A stretch of 64,000 nucleotides of DNA from Synechocystis sp. PCC 7338. GTDB taxonomy: Bacteria > Cyanobacteriota > Cyanobacteriia > Cyanobacteriales > Microcystaceae. A program made the translations under genes and the position numbers. Below are positions 58,169-64,000 of the stretch, piece by piece (position 1 is the stretch's first letter; the number at the start of each line of letters is the position of its first letter). The stretch spans positions 682,001 through 746,000 of the forward strand of contig NZ_CP054306.1 in NCBI RefSeq assembly GCF_018282115.1, read 5' to 3'. The notes beneath the pieces were generated by a model. That model was not told the origin of the DNA. It worked only from the letters and a program-made list of their open reading frames with translations, and made no database searches.

Positions 58169-59941
58169 CTAAACTATAAAGTCTGGTAATAGCTGGGATA
58201 GATCCGGTACTTCCGAGGCTGTCCAGTTTAGACAAAATTGATAAAACTCTGGCTCTGGCACAGGTTGACTAAATAAATAGCCTTGGAGTTGATCACAGCC
58301 TAGATTTTGTAAAAACCGAGCCTCAGTAACGGTTTCGACTCCTTCTGCAACTACTCGCAAATTCAGTTCATGGCACAATTGAATTACCGCCTTAACAATG
58401 CTGGCATTCCTAGGATTGGTATCCAGACCCCGGACAAAGCACTGATCAATTTTGACCACATTTACCGGAAGCACTTGCAAGTATTCTAAAGAGGAATAAC
58501 CGGTACCAAAATCATCGACCGCCAGGGTGATCCCCAGATTTGCCAGGGAAGTTAAGATTTGACAGGTCCGTGGGACATTAGCAATTAAGCAGGATTCCGT
58601 AATTTCTAATTCCAGGAAGTTTGGCCGTAGCATAAGTCCATGGGTGTAAAGCAAGTTGGCAATAGTTTGGTCTAAATTAGCCTGACGAAATTGCAGAGGG
58701 GACAGATTCACCGCAATTTTTAAGGGCGGTAAGCCCAGATTGTTCCATCGTTTTTGATCCTTACAGACCTGTTCTAAGACCTTTAAGCCAATGAGAACAA
58801 TTAGACCAGTAGCTTCGGCAATGGGAATGAATTGTGCTGGCGGTAAAAGGCCTTTTTGGGGATGTCGACAGCGGACTAAGGCTTCGGCCCCGACAATTTC
58901 TCCGGTATTACCATCAATTTTCGGCTGATAAAATACCCGAAACCAAGATTCTTCCAGGGCTTGGCTCAACTCATCTTCCAAAACTAATTTCTCTAGGTTT
59001 TGTTCCCGGTGATGGGACGAATAAAATTCGTAGGCTATTTCCTGGGATACTTGACTAGCCGCAAAATCAGCTTTTTCCACCAGGCCCTCCAAGCAAACAT
59101 CATCTTCCGGAAAACAACTGATTCCCGTGAGTATTGATAAACGGGTGCGAAAAGTCCCGATCTGAATGGGTTTAGCCATTACCCCATGAATTAATTCAAC
59201 CAAGTGTTGAATTTCTGCCCGAGTCTTGGGGATCGTCGCAATAATCAGATAACGGTCATGATCCATTAAGAAAAGAGCATCCTCTTGTTCCAACTGACTC
59301 CTGAGGCGACGGGTTAACTCCAGAATCAGTTCTTGCCGCTCCTTCGGGTTAAGTATTATTTCCACCTGGCGCAGTTGTAAAATCTGAAGCGAGAGAATCC
59401 CAACTAATTCCTCCAATGTGTTGCGGGTAGCTACCGTCTCATTGAATTTTTGCCGTAACAAGAAGCGGTTTGGCAGGCCAGAGTCCGGGTCGTAATGATA
59501 AATTTGCTCTAACTTTTCCCGTTCCCGCGCCACCTTGCTGTCAATGTACTGCTCTTGAGAATTAGCCTTGGCTAAACGAGTTGAAATAGCTTCGAGGAGA
59601 TCTGCCCGACTAAAAGGTTTGGTGACATAGTCATCTGCTCCCAATTTCATGCCGGTGCGTTGGTCAGTCCGCTCCGCTCGGGCCGTGAGAAAAATAAAGG
59701 GGATCATTTCGGTGTCTGGCTTTTGTCGCAATGCGGTTAACACTCCGTAACCATCTAATTGGGGCATCATAATATCGCACAAAATTAAATTGGGATGATT
59801 ATCCTGGGCAATTTTTAAGCCAGAAATACCGTTCTCGGCTACCAATACTGTACATCCCTCATCCGTGAGCATTTCTGCAATATTTTCTCGGATGCTTTCA
59901 TCATCTTCAATCACTAAAATTAGGATATTTGCTGTATCCAT
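58169..59941 (-). CDS. response regulator with REC, degenerate GGDEF and EAL domains
   Basis: 590 residues. Receiver (1-120) with phospho-acceptor Asp56 in NLILCDIMMPQLDGYG and the DD pair in VIEDDES; a GGDEF-like domain (about 150-310) lacking the GGDEF core (LMDHDRYLI in its place); an EAL domain with [35 protein letters not shown] and VVAEGVET, so it is likely an active c-di-GMP phosphodiesterase. ATG 59941 with ribosome-binding site AAGAGGTG was used; GTG 59950 sits inside that site. Eight bases separate it from the kinase gene, indicating an operon. Confidence 0.9.
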   Translation of the reverse strand: MDTANILILVIEDDESIRENIAEMLTDEGCTVLVAENGISGLKIAQDNHPNLILCDIMMPQLDGYGVLTALRQKPDTEMIPFIFLTARAERTDQRTGMKLGADDYVTKPFSRADLLEAISTRLAKANSQEQYIDSKVAREREKLEQIYHYDPDSGLPNRFLLRQKFNETVATRNTLEELVGILSLQILQLRQVEIILNPKERQELILELTRRLRSQLEQEDALFLMDHDRYLIIATIPKTRAEIQHLVELIHGVMAKPIQIGTFRTRLSILTGISCFPEDDVCLEGLVEKADFAASQVSQEIAYEFYSSHHREQNLEKLVLEDELSQALEESWFRVFYQPKIDGNTGEIVGAEALVRCRHPQKGLLPPAQFIPIAEATGLIVLIGLKVLEQVCKDQKRWNNLGLPPLKIAVNLSPLQFRQANLDQTIANLLYTHGLMLRPNFLELEITESCLIANVPRTCQILTSLANLGITLAVDDFGTGYSSLEYLQVLPVNVVKIDQCFVRGLDTNPRNASIVKAVIQLCHELNLRVVAEGVETVTEARFLQNLGCDQLQGYLFSQPVPEPEFYQFCLNWTASEVPDLSQLLPDFIV

Positions 59942-60782
59942 TATGTACACCTCTTAAAGTTTTAATTTAGACCTAAAATTTGAAAAGTAAAACTGGAGAA
60001 AATTGACTCTCTAGAGCAACAAGTTGACCAGATGCACCTCGTTTTTACAACTGGTCAATAATTCAAGATGTCAAAATCCATCGAAAGTATTTTTTTAGCA
60101 GAGATTTCTAGATAGTGGTTTTTGATTTACTGAAGTCAGCTTAGTAAGTCTAAAATGCTTGATATACAAGGATTTAGTATATTACATGCATTCGAAATCA
60201 CCATAAAAAGTATAAACAATTACAAAATTTTTAAGGGCACCCAATCCACCAAAGCTGAAGTCATCAACTTGAACGATTATTCGGAACGAAATCTCTTAAT
60301 TGGTCTGGTAGTGAAACTATTTTTGCAGTCTGCCGCTATTCTAATCTCATTGTCCTTTCAATTGCCGTACATTATCGTACACAATACACATCAAATAGAT
60401 TGAATGTTTTTATTTTGTGATTGAATTTACATATAATATTTTTATTTTAGTCAGATCGATTTAAAATCATAACTAATAAATTCCTGATAGATAAAGCTTT
60501 TGGTCGGTCTGATTCGGTTAAAAAATCAAAAAAACGGGTCGGTTGAGGCTGGATTTTATGGGAAGTTCAAACACCCGCATGAAATATTTTTTGAATTTTC
60601 TGACTAATAACCACCAAAGAACTTGGCTCCATGGAACCTGGCTTTTGCCCCTGGGTCAATGAAACCATGGCGATTAAGTCCCCCCTGGGCTAGAATATCG
60701 CTCAGACTCACACCTCCCTAGTTCTAAGCTTGTTTGATTTTGCCCTAACCTGAATAAACCGCCGTTGCTTGGTGGCCCTGCC
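59942..60782. other. long AT-rich intergenic region
   Basis: 841 bp with no well-supported gene. An 82-codon plus-strand frame (60155-60403) has a hydrophobic end but no ribosome-binding site or family resemblance. It probably holds the promoter of the response-regulator operon and of the proline-rich gene. No tRNA or repeat recognised. Confidence 0.5.
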
Positions 60783-61838
60783 ATGATTGACCACTCCGCC
60801 GTTGATAAATCGTCCTTTGCCTCCAGTGAGTCCGACTACATTCAAGCAGAGCTGATGGCCGAGGAAGAAACTAGGCCTAGGGTGAGCTATGACCCAGGAG
60901 AGTCTAGCCTGGCGCCCCTAGACCAGCCCCTGGAAGCAACGGAAAGTTTTGAATTTAATTTCATTGACTGCCCGGTGCCCCAGGAAGAGGTACAGAACAC
61001 TGATCTCACTGAGGAAATTCTGACCCGTCTATTTACGCCCTGGAGTTTGGCGGGACTGTTGATGTTGGTGGCGGCCAATGGGTTATTAACGGTTTATAGT
61101 TTGACTGCTCGATCGCCGGCTCCAACAATGGCGGTGGCCAATTTTGACGGTTTGCCCCCCATTGCCCCTGGTTTAGATCCGGTGGCCGATGCGGGGACTG
61201 GCCTTAATCTACAGAAGCTCAGCGAAATGGCTGTAGTGCATGATCCCCAATCGATGGCTCCCTCTGCTCCCCAGGCGATCGCCAATCAGAATGTTGCCAA
61301 TGTTCCCAGTGCCCCCCCGTCAACAATGGTTCCCCCAGCCCAGCCGGTGCCCATGGCCGGCTATAGTCCCTACTTAAACGATCCTGGGTATGTGGCCGCC
61401 GCCCCCGGTAATGTCACCCCCCCCCGCCCCAATCAGTCGGGTCAGCCATTGCCCACCATTGCTATTCAACCCATCCGTCAGGCTCCTACCCCTCCCTTAC
61501 CCCCTCCTCCTCCCCCGCCGATTAATACGGGCATTGGGAATGGCGTTGTTATCTCCCCTCCGGTGGCCAGGGCCGATTATGGTAATCAAGTTAGTGCCCC
61601 CCCTAGTTCACCCTCCGCCAGTGAGACCAGTGTGGAATCGCAGATGCATCAACAATTGCCCAGTGGAACTTCCCCTAGTACCGTTGCCAGTGGTGGGGAT
61701 CAATCTTTCAATCAAAAAACCCGTCAGCAGTTGACTAGAACCTATAATCAGGCAGGAGGTGCCACTGATCGGGCAACTAACCCCGCTACCCAACAGTTGG
61801 TGCAGGAACTAGAAAGTCTTAACCAAGCTCCCTATTAG
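60783..61838 (+). CDS. proline-rich single-pass membrane protein
   Basis: 351 residues from ATG 60783 (preferred over TTG 60765). Acidic N-terminal region, a membrane helix (WSLAGLLMLVAANGLLTVY, about residues 90-108) and a long low-complexity region rich in Pro, Ala, Ser and Gln, including a run of prolines (PTPPLPPPPPPPINTG). Homologue of Slr1187 by position. The extracytoplasmic tail may span the cell wall; function unknown. Confidence 0.72.
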   Translation: MIDHSAVDKSSFASSESDYIQAELMAEEETRPRVSYDPGESSLAPLDQPLEATESFEFNFIDCPVPQEEVQNTDLTEEILTRLFTPWSLAGLLMLVAANGLLTVYSLTARSPAPTMAVANFDGLPPIAPGLDPVADAGTGLNLQKLSEMAVVHDPQSMAPSAPQAIANQNVANVPSAPPSTMVPPAQPVPMAGYSPYLNDPGYVAAAPGNVTPPRPNQSGQPLPTIAIQPIRQAPTPPLPPPPPPPINTGIGNGVVISPPVARADYGNQVSAPPSSPSASETSVESQMHQQLPSGTSPSTVASGGDQSFNQKTRQQLTRTYNQAGGATDRATNPATQQLVQELESLNQAPY

Positions 61839-61855
61839 GGTATGCCCTCTTTGTC

Positions 61856-62521
61856 ATGGAACTTTTTAATCGGGTTGGACGGGTATTAAAGTCCCAGTTA
61901 ACCCATTGGCAGCAACAACAGGAAGCGCCGGAAGAACTCCTCGAACGTCTATTGGGGGAGATGGAGTTGGAGTTGATTGAATTGCGGCGGGCCCTGGCCC
62001 AGACCATTGCCACTTTTAAAAGTACGGAACGCCAGAGAGATGCCCAGAAGTTAATCGCCCAGCGCTGGTACGAAAAAGCCCAGGCTGCCCTGGATGGAGG
62101 TAGTGAGACCCTGGCTAGGGGAGCCCTTGAGCAAAGACAATCCTATCAGAGTCATACAGAAGCCCTAGAAAAATCCCTCGGGGAACAACGGGCAGTGGTG
62201 GAACGGGTACGGGGACAATTACAAAAGCTGGAGCGCAAATACCTGGAGCTTAAAAGTCAGAAAAGTCTCTATCTGGCTCGCTTAAAATCAGCGATCGCCG
62301 CCCAAAAAATTGAAGAGATTGCGGGTAATTTGGACAATGCCAGCGCCAGCAGTTTATTTGAAAGAATCGAAACCAAAATCCTGGAGTTGGAAGCCGAACG
62401 GGAATTGCTCAATCCTCCTCCATCCCCGCTGGATAAAAAATTTGAGCAGTGGGAAGAACAACAGGCCGTGGAAGCAACCCTAGCGGCGATGAAAGCTCGA
62501 CGCCCCCTGCCTCCCCCTTGA
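61856..62521 (+). CDS. PspA/IM30 family protein
   Basis: 221 residues, helical throughout. The N-terminal amphipathic MELFNRVGRVLKSQLTHWQQ and the following coiled coil (ELELIELRRALAQTIATFKS; KLERKYLELKSQKSLYLARL) are PspA/IM30 features, a membrane-remodelling ESCRT-III relative. It lacks the C-terminal tail of Vipp1. 17 bp after the proline-rich gene, so probably in one transcript. Confidence 0.83.
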   Translation: MELFNRVGRVLKSQLTHWQQQQEAPEELLERLLGEMELELIELRRALAQTIATFKSTERQRDAQKLIAQRWYEKAQAALDGGSETLARGALEQRQSYQSHTEALEKSLGEQRAVVERVRGQLQKLERKYLELKSQKSLYLARLKSAIAAQKIEEIAGNLDNASASSLFERIETKILELEAERELLNPPPSPLDKKFEQWEEQQAVEATLAAMKARRPLPPP

Positions 62522-62580
62522 ATGGGTTACTGAGATTGCCATGGAAAAATGTAACTGCTAACTGCGAGTTAGCCCTCAAA

Positions 62581-63522
62581 ATGACCAACCTTCCCCACGA
62601 ATGTGAGCAGCTTTTTCTGTTGGACGGTGGCTTGGAGACAGAAATGATCTTTAACCGAGGCTTTGAGCTACCAGCCTTTGCCGCCCATACCCTACTATCT
62701 GATCCCTTGGGGCGGGAAGCCTTAAAGAACTACTTCCATGGTTTTTTGGATCTGGCCAAAGAAAAACAATTTGGCTTTTTAATTGATGCTCCCACCTGGC
62801 GGGCTCAACCATTTTTTGCAGAAGAATTGGGGGTGAGTGTGGAAGAAATTCGGCAAGCAAATTTTCGAGCAGTGGAATTTGCCAAAACTTTGAAACAGGC
62901 TTACGTCGCTCAAATTAAGCCCCTACTGATCAACGGCTTGATTGGCCCCTGTGGCGACGCCTATGGCGGTGAACATTTCAGTGATGCAGAAGAAGCCCAA
63001 GCCTATCACCGGCAACAAATTAGCTGGTTAGCGGCGGCTGGGATTGATCTATTGGGGGCATTTACCCTCACCAGCGTTAATGAGGCGATCGGCATTGTCC
63101 GGGCTAGTCAAGAATTTTCCTTACCCGTATCCATTTCTTTCACGGTGGAAACGGATGGTCATTTGCCCACGGGCACTGCCCTGTCCGAGGCGATCGCCAG
63201 GGTTGATGAGGCTACCCATCAGAGAGCGGCTTATTTTATGGTCAATTGTGCCCATCCAGACCATTTCTGTTCCGTGATCACAGAAGAAGCTTGGTTGAGT
63301 CGCTTGGGGGGATTTCGCTGTAACCCTTCCCGCCGTAGTCACGCCCAGTTAGATCAAGCAGATTTTCTCGACATTGGTAACCCAGTGGAACTCGCCCACT
63401 CCTATTGGACACTGAAACAAAAAGTCCCTTCAGCCAATGTGTTTGGAACCTGTTGTGGTTCCGACCTCCGCCATATTCGGGCGATCGCCGATGTCTTTGA
63501 CGAAAAAATGTCAAACGCCTAG
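62581..63522 (+). CDS. homocysteine S-methyltransferase family protein
   Basis: 313 residues. LLDGGLETEMIFNRG at the start, VNCAHPDHF, and the C-terminal CC pair in FGTCCGSDLRHIRAI carry the zinc-binding cysteines of betaine/SMM-homocysteine methyltransferases. The ATG at 62581 was chosen over 62449, which overlaps the pspA-like gene. It shares a four-base stop overlap with the convergent permease. Confidence 0.85.
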   Translation: MTNLPHECEQLFLLDGGLETEMIFNRGFELPAFAAHTLLSDPLGREALKNYFHGFLDLAKEKQFGFLIDAPTWRAQPFFAEELGVSVEEIRQANFRAVEFAKTLKQAYVAQIKPLLINGLIGPCGDAYGGEHFSDAEEAQAYHRQQISWLAAAGIDLLGAFTLTSVNEAIGIVRASQEFSLPVSISFTVETDGHLPTGTALSEAIARVDEATHQRAAYFMVNCAHPDHFCSVITEEAWLSRLGGFRCNPSRRSHAQLDQADFLDIGNPVELAHSYWTLKQKVPSANVFGTCCGSDLRHIRAIADVFDEKMSNA

Positions 63523-64000
63523 AATTGTCTGCGGGTAAAAATCAAGTTTGCTAGGGTGAGCATCAAGGTGATGTAGAGAATGCCGTAGAGTAAGTTGGCC
63601 CAGAGTTCGCCGCTGGCGGGCAAAATTCCGTACACCGCCTCATTCTTGAGATTAAATCTTTCCAGGTTGGGCAATACCAAGTAAAGATATTTGGTCAAGG
63701 TTTCGATGTTGGCATTTTTGGTAATTTCCCCCAACTTGAGCAAATCCCGGCTGATATGCCCCATAAAGTACACTCCAAAACTGAGCAGGGTGGCCAAAAT
63801 AGAACTGGTAAACACCCCAAATAAAATGGCGATCGCCGTGAGAACTGCTAGTTCTAATAACAGAAAACCCTGGGAAATGAGAATGGCAGTGGGGGAAAAG
63901 GGAATTTTAGCCCAGGCCAACATGGCCAAATAAATGCTGGTCATAATCACCAACATGGCAGCCAGCACCCCCGATAAACCCAAATGTTTGCCGATAATAA
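63519..64000 (-). CDS. ABC-2 type transport permease, C-terminal part (runs off the window)
   Basis: The last ~160 residues of a polytopic membrane protein, five hydrophobic segments (for example LAAMLVIMTSIYLAMLAWA and LLLELAVLTAIAILFGVF). Frame stays open to the window end (IIGKHLGLSGV), a usual ABC-2/NosY permease beginning of helix 2. The ATPase partner is presumably outside. Substrate unknown. Confidence 0.75.
   Translation of the reverse strand, partial: IIGKHLGLSGVLAAMLVIMTSIYLAMLAWAKIPFSPTAILISQGFLLLELAVLTAIAILFGVFTSSILATLLSFGVYFMGHISRDLLKLGEITKNANIETLTKYLYLVLPNLERFNLKNEAVYGILPASGELWANLLYGILYITLMLTLANLIFTRRQF

Noticed and set aside
58161-58235. Longer start of the histidine kinase
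   Set aside because: It overlaps the response-regulator gene by about 66 bp; ATG 58160 lies eight bases after that stop and starts a normal GAF lead-in.
60155-60403. 82-codon frame with a hydrophobic end in the 60-kb gap
   Set aside because: No ribosome-binding site, AT-rich composition and no family resemblance; likely a chance frame.
61390-61734. Alternate-frame frame across the Pro-rich region
   Set aside because: A shadow of the proline-rich coding repeat, with no start signal.

Overview
The window is chromosomal DNA of a unicellular cyanobacterium of the genus Synechocystis, close to but probably not identical with strain PCC 6803. The evidence is the gene content (SufR-regulated suf operon, a Cph2-type phytochrome, ndhF, ycf34, cyAbrB, a D1 protein gene, a Rieske gene, ferrochelatase with a chlorophyll-binding tail), frequent HIP1 palindromes (GCGATCGC), and local gene orders that match PCC 6803 as remembered (for example glgC onward to psbA1 and petC2). 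No strain-level comparison could be run.

Layout. 1-5.5 kb: iron-sulfur assembly operon sufB-C-D-S (minus strand) divergent from its repressor sufR, with two perfect CAAC-N6-GTTG boxes between them. 5.5-8.8 kb: an Hpt protein, then coaD, a coiled-coil protein and rsmG. 9.2-20 kb: cph2, an Rrf2 regulator, cyAbrB, sdhB, ndhF, ycf34 and a CCA-adding-type nucleotidyltransferase. 20-30.6 kb: an accessory defence island holding a type I restriction-modification system (hsdR, hsdM, hsdS). Four toxin-antitoxin loci lie in or beside it: a MazEF-like pair, an MNT antitoxin, a RelBE-like pair and a Panacea-domain antitoxin with its toxin. An IS630/Tc1-family insertion sequence sits in the last toxin. 30.6-50.9 kb: mostly housekeeping (amidase, hemH, purM, an EF-G paralogue, htpG, glgC, anmK, prfA, surE) plus a cyclic-nucleotide/EAL protein. 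51.3-55.8 kb: psbA1 (the divergent D1'), two methyltransferase-like genes, a secreted rhodanese, a DUF2892 protein, a twin-arginine Rieske protein and a DUF2214 membrane protein. 55.8-59.9 kb: a two-gene signalling operon (REC-GGDEF-like-EAL regulator, then a GAF-CHASE3-like-PAS histidine kinase). 60.8-64 kb: a proline-rich membrane protein, a PspA-like protein, homocysteine S-methyltransferase and the end of an ABC-2 permease.

The most notable signal is in the island. Of four toxin-antitoxin loci, three have lost the toxin but kept the antitoxin: the HEPN partner is reduced to about ten codons, the RelE-like toxin has an in-frame TGA at codon 16, and the Panacea partner is split by the IS element. 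Removing the IS and one TA of its target duplication restores a continuous 133-codon frame. Only the MazF-like toxin is intact. This suggests repeated selection against toxins in a locus that retains its antitoxins and its restriction system.

No rRNA, tRNA or CRISPR array was recognised. Gene starts were moved from the longest open frame where an internal ATG/GTG with a ribosome-binding site or family alignment favoured it; each case is stated.
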